From an uncultured Dehalococcoidia bacterium (GTDB lineage Bacteria > Chloroflexota > Dehalococcoidia > Lucifugimonadales > UBA3495): DNA of 64,000 bases. Shown here piece after piece: positions 42,046-50,910 of this stretch. The position numbers were made by a program, and so were the translations under genes. Within the stretch, counting starts at the first letter, position 1; the number at the start of each line of letters is the position of its first letter. The stretch is taken from positions 4,270,608 to 4,334,607 of the forward strand of contig OX638345.1 of the NCBI GenBank assembly GCA_951813535.1, given 5' to 3'. The notes below the pieces were generated by a model. The model saw only the letters and a list, made by a program, of their open reading frames with translations, was not told the origin of the DNA and did not search any database.

Positions 42046-42438
42046 TCACGGGACATCCCGCGTATGCGGCGGGTCGACCGGATAGTCCTCCCGCCGCCCG
42101 GTATCGCCTTCCTGAATGATAAAGTCGCGACGGTCCCGATACAAGCGCGCCCGATTCAGCACCACCTCTTGCTCATCGTCCCCGTCGTCCAGCACGGACT
42201 TGATCGTGTCACCGTCCGCCATGAACCAGTATTTGTAATCGCCTACGAACAGATAAACATTGTCCATGACGAAGAACCGGGCCGGCACGCCCTCCCCGTT
42301 GCGAAAGCGCTCGCACACCGCCTCCAGCAACTCCCGCTGCCCATCCTTCTGCAACAGCACATACTCATGCGGCCAAGTCTCCCGGTAGGTGACGGCCTCC
42401 CGCCAAGGCGCGGAAGCGATCAGATCAGTGAGTTTCAT
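42046..42438 (-). CDS. Hypothetical protein coupled to a DUF4268 gene
   Basis: 130 residues. LTDLIASAPWREAVTYRETWPHEYVLL, RFRNGEGVPARFFVMDNVYLFVGDYKYWFMAD and NRARLYRDRRDFIIQEGD. The ordered alpha/beta make-up and aromatic core suggest a real, widespread protein, but I cannot name a family. ATG 42438 overlaps the DUF4268 stop by 4 bp (ATGA), so the two are made together. Confidence 0.7.
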   Translation of the reverse strand: MKLTDLIASAPWREAVTYRETWPHEYVLLQKDGQRELLEAVCERFRNGEGVPARFFVMDNVYLFVGDYKYWFMADGDTIKSVLDDGDDEQEVVLNRARLYRDRRDFIIQEGDTGRREDYPVDPPHTRDVP

Positions 42439-43442
42439 GAGCCTCCTTCCATCGCGGTTGGACAGAACTCTTCCATCACTTTCTCAAGCCGTGGCTGCAT
42501 AATATTCTTTAGCTCCACAATATTATTGCACATCCAGTCTCTTATCTCGTCCAGAGACTGGTCAGGATCCCCGAGATAACCATCTCGAGTCATCCCGACG
42601 CTGGACCGACGCCAGCCGCCGTGTTGCCCTATTACATCAAACTGGAGGTCTGGCAATTCGCGCTCCAACTCTAATCTATACTCGCTTAGCGCATCGAAAA
42701 TACGACCGCTTTCGGCGCGGCTGCCGACGGAAATTGAGAGGAACACAAAAGGCCTGCTCCATTCAAAACCGGCATTGTACGCAACGCCGGGGAAGCCGGA
42801 CGGAAACGATTGACTTCGTCCTGCCAGCGGAGCCATCCTGTCCGTAAACCCTTTGTTGCGCAGGTCTCGTAAAAGCCGCTGGAAAAATGCCTGCCGCTTT
42901 TGTGGTAAGTTTGCCTGCTCCTCTGGTGTGAGAACCGGCGCCTTGGGCCAGTTGTTGTGTAGGTCTATCGAAGAGAAGACCGCGTGAAATCCCGGAGCGT
43001 CTGGATGGCTATTGATGGGCCTCAAATTGCCGTCAGGGACGAGGCTTGCAACAACCGCGTAGAATTCTTTCTTGCCGTCCATGGCCTCTTTTAGCCATCC
43101 GAGTTGTCGTTGGTGATATTCCGAGAAAAATGGCGTCACCCAGACCAGAATGTCCGCATCACAATCGGCGGCGTAGCCGATAAGCCTGGCGAAATGGTCA
43201 TTATCAGAGGGCTCGATTTGGTTCTCGATAGCAACTTTGCCCTTGCCTGTAACCTCCGCCAGTATGTCCAGATACCCGGACCAGCCGGACGCTTCTGTCT
43301 GAATCAGCGACAGCTCCATACCAATCGCTTTGCCCAGCAGGTGCAGATTGCTCGCGAGCCAAGGTGTGAAGTCAAGCGTTTCGTTGGGCCAAATATCCCG
43401 CAGACTCACCGGTTCCGGCTCGCCAGGATTTCCGCTCTGCAT
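42435..43442 (-). CDS. DUF4268 domain protein, PD-(D/E)XK nuclease-like
   Basis: 335 residues. SGYLDILAEVTGKGKVAIENQIEPSD near 53-80 is the DUF4268-type site (D, then E-N-Q), followed by HFARLIGYAADCDADILVWVTPFF near 82-105. The C-terminal 200 residues include FEWSRPFVFLSISVGSRA and are the DUF4268 domain proper. Likely a DNA-acting enzyme in defence or restriction context, catalytic lysine not obvious. AT-richer than the flanking metabolic genes. Start ATG 43442. Confidence 0.82.
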   Translation of the reverse strand: MQSGNPGEPEPVSLRDIWPNETLDFTPWLASNLHLLGKAIGMELSLIQTEASGWSGYLDILAEVTGKGKVAIENQIEPSDNDHFARLIGYAADCDADILVWVTPFFSEYHQRQLGWLKEAMDGKKEFYAVVASLVPDGNLRPINSHPDAPGFHAVFSSIDLHNNWPKAPVLTPEEQANLPQKRQAFFQRLLRDLRNKGFTDRMAPLAGRSQSFPSGFPGVAYNAGFEWSRPFVFLSISVGSRAESGRIFDALSEYRLELERELPDLQFDVIGQHGGWRRSSVGMTRDGYLGDPDQSLDEIRDWMCNNIVELKNIMQPRLEKVMEEFCPTAMEGGS

Positions 43443-43461
43443 CGTGCGTTCCCCCTATAGC

Positions 43462-43489
43462 GTAGGGGCGAACAACCGTCCGCCCCTAC
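43462..43489. repeat. Inverted repeat GTAGGGGCG / CGCCCCTAC
   Basis: Arms GTAGGGGCG (43462-43470) and CGCCCCTAC (43481-43489) around AACAACCGTC. It is the outer part of the 1184 palindrome with a different centre. Lies between the DUF4268 start and the xanthine dehydrogenase stop. Confidence 0.75.
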
Positions 43490-43513
43490 GAATTCCTGCT
43501 ATGTCACGACAGC

Positions 43514-45847
43514 CTATCCGCCGTTCTGGTCCCACAGCGCTTCCAGCACCGCGCCCGGGTTCATGGGCAGGTTGGTCATCCGCACGCCCGTCGCGTCGTG
43601 GATGGCGTTGGCGATGGCCGCCATCGGCGGCACGATGGGAACCTCGCCCACGCCGCGCACGCCGTAGGGATGCCCGGGGTTGGGCACCTCCACCACCACG
43701 GTGTCGATCATCGGCAGGTCCAGCGCCGTCGGCATCCGGTAGTCCAGGAAGCTGGAGTTCTGCATCTGCGCGTCGTCGTTGAAGAAGTACTCCTCGTTCA
43801 GCGCCCAGCCGATGCCCTGCACCGCGCCGCCCTGGATCTGCCCTTCCACGTAGGACGGGTGGATGGCCGTGCCCGCGTCCTGGATCGCCGTGTAGCGCAG
43901 GATGTCCACCTTGCCGGTGTCCACGTCCACCGCCACGTCGGCGATGTGCAGCGCGTAGGCGCCGCCCACGCCGGTGGGCGACACGTTGGCGCGCCCCACG
44001 ATGGGACCGCCGGTGCCGTTCAGCCGCGACGCCAGTTCACGGAAGGTGAAGCGCAGTTCCGGCTCCGACTTGTGCTGGATCACGCCGTTGTCGTATTCCA
44101 CGTTCTCGGGGTCGATGTCCCAGATGCGAGCGGCGCGGTTGATCATCTGCTGCTTGACGTCCTGCGCCGCCTCATAGGAGGCCCAGCCCGTCTTGAACGC
44201 GACGCCGCTGCCGCCGGTCATGGAAGTCCACCCGATGGAGTTGGTGTCGCCCACCGCTGGCGCAACGTCCTCGGCCGAGAGGCCCAGCACTTCGGCCACG
44301 TGCATCGCCGCCACCGCGCGGGAGCCGCCGATGTCCGGTGAACCCTCGACGAGGCTCACCGTGCCGTCGGTCAGCACACTCACGATGGCGCTGGCCGGGC
44401 CGCTGCCGTTGAACCAGAACCCGCCGGCCATCCCGCGTCCCACCTTCTTGCCCTCGGCTTCCGGTGACCGGTCGATGGGCGCGTTCCAGTGGTCGTGCTC
44501 CCGGGCCGCCTGAACGGTCTCCATCCAGCCGATGCTCCCGAACTGCGGTCCGGTGACCCGGCGGTCGCCCTGCTTGGCGCCGTTCTGGGTGCGGAAGTCC
44601 AGCTTGTCCATGCCGATCTTTTCGCAGATCTCGTCGACCACCGTCTCCACGGCGAAAGCCGCCGCCGGCGAGCCGGGGGCGCGGTACGCCGCCGTCTTCG
44701 GGTGGTTCAGCACCACGTCGGCAGCCTCGATCCGCCCGTTGGCGATGTTGTAGCAGGACAGGGCGCACTGCGCGCCCGGGTTCACGGGCGAGCCGGGATA
44801 CGCGCCGGCCTCGTAGAACAGCGTCACGTCGGCGGCGGTGATTTTGCCGTCGTTGGTGACGCCCATCTTGACGCGCATGTAGCCGCCCGACGTGGGGCCC
44901 GTGCCCTCAAACACCTCGGTCCGCGACATCTGTATCTTCACCGGCCGGCCCGTCTTGCGCGATAGCGCCGCCGCCACCGGCTCCAGGTACACCAGCGTCT
45001 TGCCGCCGAACCCGCCGCCGATCTCCAGCTGCGTCACCAGCACCTTCGAGACGGGGAGCCCCATGATCGTCGCCGTCTGGTCGCGCACGTTGAAGTGCCC
45101 CTGGCTGCTGCACCAGATGTGCAGCGAGTCGTCGGCATTCCACAGCGCCGTGGCCGCGTGGGGCTCGATGTAGCCCTGGTGCACCGCCTTGGTGCGGAAT
45201 TCCCGCTCCACCACCAGGTCGGCGGCCGCGAAGCCGGCTTCAATGTCGCCCAACTCGTAGAAGTACCGGTTGGGCACGTTGCCCACCTTGCCGGCATCGC
45301 CCTCGCCCAGCAAGCCGCCGGGCCGGACGTTGGGGTCGTTCAGGTTGGCCAGACGCTCGTGGACCAGCGGCGCGTCGTCGCGCATCGCCTCCAGCACGTC
45401 GGTCACCGGCTCCAGCACCTCGTAATCGACCTCGATGAGGGCCAGCGCCAGCTCAGCCTCGTGGGCGCTGTCGGCGGCCACCGCGGCGATGGCATGCCCC
45501 TTGTACAGGGCCTTCTCCGCGGCCAGGCAGTTGTTGCTCAGGAACTTGGGGTTGATCATCGCCCCCTCGCCCAGGTCCAGCACGCGCCCTCCAGCCTGGG
45601 GCAGGTCGGCGGCCGTCACCACCGCCTGGACGCCGGGCATGGCCTCCGCTTTGCTGGTGTCGATACTCTTGATCCGAGCATGGGCGTGCGGGCTTCGCAG
45701 CACCTTGCCGAAGAGCATCCCCGGCAGGGACAGGTCCGCGCCGTATTGCGCCCGGCCGGTGACCTTGTCGGTCCCGTCGTGCCGGATGGGTCGGCTCCCG
45801 ATTACGCTGTAGCCGTTGGTAGCGGCCGATTGCTGAGTGGTCGTCAT
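43514..45847 (-). CDS. Xanthine dehydrogenase family, molybdopterin-binding large subunit
   Basis: 777 residues. Opens SVIGSRPIRHDGTDKVTGRAQYGADL, the standard start of XdhA/CoxL-type subunits. GGGFGGKTLVYLEP near 275, RAPGSPAAAFAVETVVDEI near 390 and QGIGWALNEEY near 690 are molybdopterin-binding stretches. It would hydroxylate a purine, aldehyde or N-heterocycle. The FAD and 2Fe-2S subunits usually beside it are not in this window. Start ATG 45847 with GAGGT upstream. Confidence 0.92.
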   Translation of the reverse strand: MTTTQQSAATNGYSVIGSRPIRHDGTDKVTGRAQYGADLSLPGMLFGKVLRSPHAHARIKSIDTSKAEAMPGVQAVVTAADLPQAGGRVLDLGEGAMINPKFLSNNCLAAEKALYKGHAIAAVAADSAHEAELALALIEVDYEVLEPVTDVLEAMRDDAPLVHERLANLNDPNVRPGGLLGEGDAGKVGNVPNRYFYELGDIEAGFAAADLVVEREFRTKAVHQGYIEPHAATALWNADDSLHIWCSSQGHFNVRDQTATIMGLPVSKVLVTQLEIGGGFGGKTLVYLEPVAAALSRKTGRPVKIQMSRTEVFEGTGPTSGGYMRVKMGVTNDGKITAADVTLFYEAGAYPGSPVNPGAQCALSCYNIANGRIEAADVVLNHPKTAAYRAPGSPAAAFAVETVVDEICEKIGMDKLDFRTQNGAKQGDRRVTGPQFGSIGWMETVQAAREHDHWNAPIDRSPEAEGKKVGRGMAGGFWFNGSGPASAIVSVLTDGTVSLVEGSPDIGGSRAVAAMHVAEVLGLSAEDVAPAVGDTNSIGWTSMTGGSGVAFKTGWASYEAAQDVKQQMINRAARIWDIDPENVEYDNGVIQHKSEPELRFTFRELASRLNGTGGPIVGRANVSPTGVGGAYALHIADVAVDVDTGKVDILRYTAIQDAGTAIHPSYVEGQIQGGAVQGIGWALNEEYFFNDDAQMQNSSFLDYRMPTALDLPMIDTVVVEVPNPGHPYGVRGVGEVPIVPPMAAIANAIHDATGVRMTNLPMNPGAVLEALWDQNGG

Positions 45848-46301
45848 GGTTCACCTCGCAATGTCGAACGGTGGCGTTTGAGAAGGTGGATTACGTGTTG
45901 CCGCCATCTTACCATACGGGCCTGCCGTTGCTGGAAATTTGTCCCGGTTTGCCAGTTGTGCAGCGTTTGTTGTGTTAGAATCTGAAAAACTGATGCTTGA
46001 GCCGCACGCGCTGAACCGCTGACGTTCTGCCACCTTCCCCCACTCGAAGTCCGAACGCAGCCCGCGCAGGAATTTCATAAAACCCGTCGCCCCATGACAC
46101 GACCGCGCGCTGCGGACCATGGCACGACCCAACGCCTTCCGCACCCGTCGTTGCACGCCAACTGCACGAATGACATGAAATTTGTGCTTGCTTTATTAGA
46201 ATTTGACGATGTGTGCGCTATAATTGCCGAACTCAGAACCCGACGATTGCGGTGAACGCCCGGCTCACGCCCGGCCGATCGCCCTGGAGGAATAGCGGCA
46301 C
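45848..46301. promoter_or_regulatory. 454-bp divergent intergenic region with a TATAAT box
   Basis: Between the divergent xanthine-dehydrogenase and CoA-transferase genes. TATAAT at 46219-46224 is a candidate -10 for the CoA-transferase (78 bp from its ATG); TTAGAA at 46196-46201 is a weak -35 at 17 bp. GGAGG at 46289-46293 is its RBS. The rest (45900-46190) holds no convincing gene. Confidence 0.45.
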
Positions 46302-47498
46302 ATGAAACCCCTGGACGGCATCAAGGTACTGGACCTTACCCGCGCCCTCGCCGGCCCTTTCTGCGCCACCATGCTCGGCGACTACGGAGCCGACGTCATC
46401 AAGATTGAACGTCCCGGCGCCGGCGACGATACCCGTGGGTGGGGACCACCGTTCATCGGCGAGGAATCCGCCTACTTCCTCTCGGTCAATCGCAGCAAGC
46501 GCAGCCTCACCCTCAACCTCCGCGACGAGAAAGCCCAGCAGATCTTCCTCAAGCTGGCTGCCGACGCCGACGTGATCGTTGAAAACTTCACGCCCGACGT
46601 GATGAGCAACTTCAACCTCGGCTACGAGGAAGTGAAGAAGATCAATCCCGCCATCGTCTATTGCTCCATCTCCGGTTTCGGCGCCAGCGGGCCCTACCGC
46701 GACCGCCCGGCCTACGACCAGATCATGCAGGGCGTCAGCGGCCTGATGAGCATCACCGGCGACCTCGGCGGCGACCCTCAGAAGGTTGGCATCGCCGTAT
46801 CCGACATCGGCGCCGGAATGTGGGCCGCCTTCGCCATCATGGCCGCCCTGTTCCATCGCAACTCTCCCGTCGGCAAGGGCGCCGGCCAGTACATCGACCT
46901 CTCCATGCTCGACGCCCAGGTCGCCTGGATGACCTACCAGGCCGGCTACTACTTCGCCACCGGCGACGCCCCCCAGCGGCTGGGCGCGGCCCATCCCACC
47001 CTCGTCCCCTACCAGGGCTTCAAGGGCGGTGATGGCAAGTTCTTCAACGTCGCGGTCGGCTCCGAGCGCCTTTGGGATCGGTTCTGCCAAGGCATCAACC
47101 GCACCGACTTGAAGGACCACCCCGACTACGCCACCAACGGCGACCGCGTGAACCACCGCTCCGAGCTGGTCTCGCTTCTGGTGGAACACTTCCGGGGCAA
47201 GGACGCCGACGACTGGGTCGCCGACCTGCAGGCCGTCAGCGTCCCCGCCGGCCCCATCAACGACCTGAAGGACGTGTTCAACGACCCACAGGTGCAACAC
47301 CGGGAGATGCTCCTGGAAATGCCCCATCCGACCCTGGGCACAATCCAGCAAACCGGCCTGCCCATAAAATTCTCCGAGACCCCCGGCGAACTGGACAAGC
47401 ATCCCCCCTTGCTGGGCGAACACAACCACCAGATACTCAACGACCTGGGATATTCCGATTCCGACATCGACCAGCTGGCCACCTCCGGCGTCATATAG
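46302..47498 (+). CDS. CaiB/BaiF (family III) CoA-transferase
   Basis: 398 residues. LDGIKVLDLTRALAGPFCATMLGDYGADVIKIE (4-36) is the family start; the acyl-carrying aspartate is D168 (GIAVSDIGAG). RLGAAHPTLVPYQGF near 227 and PLLGEHNHQIL near the end are also typical. Moves CoA between carboxylic acids such as formyl-, succinyl- or carnityl-CoA donors; substrate unknown. A degenerate SDR follows after 35 bp and may be cotranscribed. Confidence 0.94.
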   Translation: MKPLDGIKVLDLTRALAGPFCATMLGDYGADVIKIERPGAGDDTRGWGPPFIGEESAYFLSVNRSKRSLTLNLRDEKAQQIFLKLAADADVIVENFTPDVMSNFNLGYEEVKKINPAIVYCSISGFGASGPYRDRPAYDQIMQGVSGLMSITGDLGGDPQKVGIAVSDIGAGMWAAFAIMAALFHRNSPVGKGAGQYIDLSMLDAQVAWMTYQAGYYFATGDAPQRLGAAHPTLVPYQGFKGGDGKFFNVAVGSERLWDRFCQGINRTDLKDHPDYATNGDRVNHRSELVSLLVEHFRGKDADDWVADLQAVSVPAGPINDLKDVFNDPQVQHREMLLEMPHPTLGTIQQTGLPIKFSETPGELDKHPPLLGEHNHQILNDLGYSDSDIDQLATSGVI

Positions 47499-47533
47499 AC
47501 CCCGTCGAATTGTGAGGTCAGGGAGGTAGTCAC

Positions 47534-48361
47534 ATGGACTTCGGACTCCAGGATACGGTTGCCCTGGTGGTGGACTCGCATCTTGCCATCGCCACCGCCA
47601 CCGCCACCGCATTGGCGAAAGAGGGGGCGATCCTTTCGCTCACCGCGCCCGACAACTACCGCATGCGGCACGTCGAGATGGAAATCGCCCGCAAGCACGT
47701 CCCGCAGGATCGGTTCCGCGCCGTCATCGCCGACCTCGACCGGGAACAGGATATCCACCGCCTGGTCCGCGAGACTCTGCACCGCCAGGGCAACATCAGC
47801 GTCATGGTCACCACCGTACAGGACCAGGGCAACTCACCGGCCAGCGAACTCGAAGACGAGCAGATCGAGCCGGCCCTGGCTCGCAACTTCATGTCCGCCG
47901 TTCACCTGACCCGCGAGGTCCTGCCTCACATGAGGCGCTACGGCATGGGCCGCATCATCAACCTCGTCCCGTTCTCCGCCATGGAAGTGTCCCCGCACAA
48001 CACTCTCTCGTCGCTCAGCCTGGCGCCGGTGCTGGCGTATTTCAAGGGTCTTGCGTCCGAGCTGGCCCCGAACAATATCACGGTCAACAACGTGATCTAC
48101 GCCGGCGTCCATTCCGAGGAGATCGACGATCCCCAGCATCCCCCAGGATCCGACGAGCCCGACGCCTCGGACGGTGCGGAGCAGGCGCAGACCTGCACGC
48201 AGTCCACCCTCGAGAAAATCGTCGCGGAAGCCCCCATGAAACGCATGGGCACGCCCAAGGAAATCGGCGACATCGTCTGCATGATCGCGTCGTCCCAGGC
48301 ATCCTATCTCACCGGCGCCAACATCATCGTCGACGGCGGCATCCACCACAACTACGCCTGA
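47534..48361 (+). CDS. SDR-fold protein with degenerate cofactor and catalytic motifs
   Basis: 275 residues with clear SDR shape: final IGDIVCMIASSQASYLTGANIIVDGG, and GLASELAPNNITVNNV after the catalytic helix. However, the TGxxxGIG cofactor loop reads VVDSHLAIATATATALA and the YxxxK motif aligns to SLSLA, so both catalytic residues appear lost. RIINLVPFSAME keeps the strand before it. It may be a structural or regulatory relative. 35 bp after the CoA-transferase gene. RBS GGGAGG before ATG 47534. Confidence 0.8.
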   Translation: MDFGLQDTVALVVDSHLAIATATATALAKEGAILSLTAPDNYRMRHVEMEIARKHVPQDRFRAVIADLDREQDIHRLVRETLHRQGNISVMVTTVQDQGNSPASELEDEQIEPALARNFMSAVHLTREVLPHMRRYGMGRIINLVPFSAMEVSPHNTLSSLSLAPVLAYFKGLASELAPNNITVNNVIYAGVHSEEIDDPQHPPGSDEPDASDGAEQAQTCTQSTLEKIVAEAPMKRMGTPKEIGDIVCMIASSQASYLTGANIIVDGGIHHNYA

Positions 48362-48438
48362 TCCGCCCGGACGTTTCACCCCCGCATCCCCCCGGCCCCA
48401 TCCGTCGTCCCAACCTCAACCCGTCGGTCCCAGCGCCG

Positions 48439-48470
48439 ACCCGTCATTCTGGCTTTGAGCCGGAATCCAG
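48439..48470. repeat. Half copy of the GTCATTCC/GGAATCCAG repeat
   Basis: CGTCATTCTGGCTTTGAGCC then GGAATCCAGG lies between the SDR and M24 genes. Arms pair imperfectly. Same family as the centres of MITE-like elements A and B, but without their ends. Confidence 0.6.
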
Positions 48471-48592
48471 GCGCCCCTCCAGGCCGGCAGCGTCGCCCCT
48501 CTGCCATTCCTCGGATTGGTGACAACCGCCCCAAGACGGGTTAGGATCAGGCAACGCCCAACTCCCAGCGGCTGCGCACCAAGGAGACCCTC

Positions 48593-49783
48593 ATGGCCAA
48601 CGCCCGGATGCTTGACGACGCCCGAGAGTACCTGCAAGCGGAAGACCTCCCCGGCTGGCTGATCTACGACTACCTCGGCTGCAACCCGGTACTGGCCCAG
48701 GTCGCCCAGCCGTCGGGCCACGTCACCCGCCCCGTCTTCCTGTTCGTGCCCGCAACCGGCGCACCCCGCCTGCTCACCCACCATGTGGACGCCGGCAAGT
48801 TCGCGGACTCCGGAGAAGGAACCGACCTGGAGCAGGTGGTGTACAGCAGCCGGGTCACCCTGGAGAGCGCCCTGCAAAACACGCTTTCCGGCTGCGGCCG
48901 CGTCGCCATGGAATACTCCCCTCGCAACGGCCTCCCCCGCGTCTCGCGGGTCGACGCCGGAACCGTCGAGCTGGTCCAGAGCATGGGCGCCCATGTGGTC
49001 TCCTCCGCCGACCTGATGCAGTACGCCACCCAGCGTTGGTCAGCGGACCAGTTGGCGGGACACCAGCGGACCGCCGAGAAGTTGGGCCGCATCGTCAACG
49101 AGGCCTTTGCGCGCATCGGCCACCGCCTCGCCGACGGCCCCACCGAGTTCGAGATCGCCGAATTCATCCGCGCCCGCTTCCGTGAGGAGGGCCTGGTCGC
49201 AGCCGACGGCCCCATCGTTTCCACCAACGCCCACTGCTCCGACCCCCACTACGAGCCCGCGGCTGAGGGCAGCAGCGTCATCGCCCCCGGCGATTGGGTC
49301 CTCATCGACCTCTGGGCCCGTGAGGACACGCCCGGCAGCGTCTACGCCGACATCACCTGGACCGCCTACGTCGGCGACAACCCGTCCGACCGTCACCGCC
49401 AGGTCTTCGACATCGTCCTCGGCGCGCGCGACGCCGCCCTGGCCTTCCTACAGGACTCCTTCTCTCGCGGCGAGCCCATCCAGGGCTGGCAGGCCGACGA
49501 CGTGGCCCGCTCCTACATCTCCGACCACGGCTTAGGCGACTACTTCACCCACCGCCTGGGCCACAGCATCTACCACACCGTCCACGGCGAGGGCGTCAAC
49601 CTGGACAACTTCGAGACCCACGACACCCGCCGGATCATCCCCGGCATCGGCTTCTCGATTGAGCCGGGCATCTACCTGCCCGAGTTCGGCGTACGCTCCG
49701 AGATCGACGCCTACATGAGCGAGGAGGGCCCCTACGCCTCGTCCCCCGTGCAGCGGGACATCGTGCTGATTACGGCCCCGTGA
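48593..49783 (+). CDS. M24 family metallopeptidase (Xaa-Pro aminopeptidase-like)
   Basis: 396 residues. N-terminal creatinase-like domain (1-150) and pita-bread catalytic domain. Metal ligands: WVLIDLWAR (Asp), VYADITWT (Asp), HRLGHSIYHTVHGEG (His), FSIEPGIYLPEFGVRSEID (two Glu). Cleaves Xaa-Pro or acts on a C-N bond of a small molecule. ATG 48593 has AAGGAGA upstream. The stop overlaps by 14 bp with the convergent YceI gene. Confidence 0.92.
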   Translation: MANARMLDDAREYLQAEDLPGWLIYDYLGCNPVLAQVAQPSGHVTRPVFLFVPATGAPRLLTHHVDAGKFADSGEGTDLEQVVYSSRVTLESALQNTLSGCGRVAMEYSPRNGLPRVSRVDAGTVELVQSMGAHVVSSADLMQYATQRWSADQLAGHQRTAEKLGRIVNEAFARIGHRLADGPTEFEIAEFIRARFREEGLVAADGPIVSTNAHCSDPHYEPAAEGSSVIAPGDWVLIDLWAREDTPGSVYADITWTAYVGDNPSDRHRQVFDIVLGARDAALAFLQDSFSRGEPIQGWQADDVARSYISDHGLGDYFTHRLGHSIYHTVHGEGVNLDNFETHDTRRIIPGIGFSIEPGIYLPEFGVRSEIDAYMSEEGPYASSPVQRDIVLITAP

Positions 49784-50624
49784 TCGTCCCCGCGAACTCC
49801 AGCTCCAGCAGGATTTCGTCCTCCACGCTCACCACTATCGCCACTCGGGGCTTGTCCATCCCGAAGTCCTCGAAGGTGAACATCACGCTGGCGAAGCCGG
49901 CGACCGTCCCATCCCCAGGAAACTCGGCCATGGCGTCCCACGTCACCTCCCGCGTCTGATCCTTGACGGTGAGATCACCGGTGATGGTGAACTCCACCGG
50001 CCCGCTGGCATCGGCAATCGACGCCGGCAAACCGTCCACCGACGTGGGCTGGAACACCACCTCCGGATAGGTGTCCGTGACCAGGGTGCGGTTGCGCACG
50101 TAGCCGTCCCGCCGGTTGCTGTCCGTCCGCAGCGTCGCCGCCTGCACCACTATGCGGCTGCCGTCCGCCGCCACGTTGCCGTCCGCATCAAAGGCGATGC
50201 GGCCCGCCACGTCCGACGTTTCGCCGATGGCGATCTTGAAGCCCGTGTTGGCCAGCACTTCCTCCACCTTGTAACGGGCGATGGTGCTTTCGCTCAACGT
50301 GAAAACGGTGGCGCCGGACGGCGCCGCCGGTTCCTGCGCCGGAGCTTCCGTCGGCGCCACCGTGGCAGCCATGGCCTCTGTGGGCGCAATCGTCGGTGCA
50401 GCCGCGGGCGCGTTCGTCGGCCCGGCGGTGGGGGCCGCAACGGTCGGCGCGGCAGTTGCGGCGGGAGGAGCCTGCGTAGCTGCCGCCGGCGCCGAGGTGG
50501 CGGGCGCGGCCGGAGCAGCCGGAGCGGCGGACGGTTCCGCAGCCGGGCCGCCACACGCGACCGTCAGCAGCGCCGACACGAGCATCAGCGCGAGAAATGA
50601 GGCAAACGAGGGGAAAAAGCGCAT
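49770..50624 (-). CDS. YceI family lipoprotein
   Basis: 284 residues. Signal peptide with lipobox LLTVAC (lipidated C24), then about 75 residues of Ala/Pro/Thr-rich linker (APTIAPTEAMAATVAPTEAP), then a YceI lipocalin-like domain from about 105: GDLTVKDQTREVTWDAMAEF and FASVMFTFEDFGMDKP. YceI domains bind isoprenoid-like lipids in a barrel. It would sit on the outer face of the membrane. Start ATG 50624 with AGGAG upstream. Confidence 0.9.
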   Translation of the reverse strand: MRFFPSFASFLALMLVSALLTVACGGPAAEPSAAPAAPAAPATSAPAAATQAPPAATAAPTVAAPTAGPTNAPAAAPTIAPTEAMAATVAPTEAPAQEPAAPSGATVFTLSESTIARYKVEEVLANTGFKIAIGETSDVAGRIAFDADGNVAADGSRIVVQAATLRTDSNRRDGYVRNRTLVTDTYPEVVFQPTSVDGLPASIADASGPVEFTITGDLTVKDQTREVTWDAMAEFPGDGTVAGFASVMFTFEDFGMDKPRVAIVVSVEDEILLELEFAGTITGP

Positions 50625-50702
50625 CAGTACAAATCTCCTGAAGTTATTGGTGTCGGGGCATTTCAGTGATCGTAGCGTTGCAATTTAGATGGTTTAGTTT
50701 CC

Positions 50703-50800
50703 CATCATTCCGGTGCAAGAACAGTCTGCCCGTACTGATACGGGGCCGGAATCCAGTAACCCCTCATATGTAAAAATCCTGTCCATCCTGTGCATCCATG
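50703..50800. repeat. Remnant repeats between YceI and LLM genes
   Basis: CATCATTCCGGTGCA (50703) and GGCCGGAATCCAGTAA (50744-50759) form a distant inverted pair of the GTCATTCC family. AAAATCCTGTCCATCCTGTG follows at 50772-50791, a piece of the CAGGATTTxCAGGAT family. The remaining intergenic bases hold a TACAAT box at 50867-50872, 38 bp before the LLM gene. Confidence 0.5.
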
Positions 50801-50910
50801 CAAATGAACCACCTGAAACGGAACGCTACCTTCAGTGAGTCTAACATTGCCCGCCTCAGGGGGCGGGGGTACAATCTCGCCAACATCCGCCAAGAAGGGA
50901 GCAACCCATC

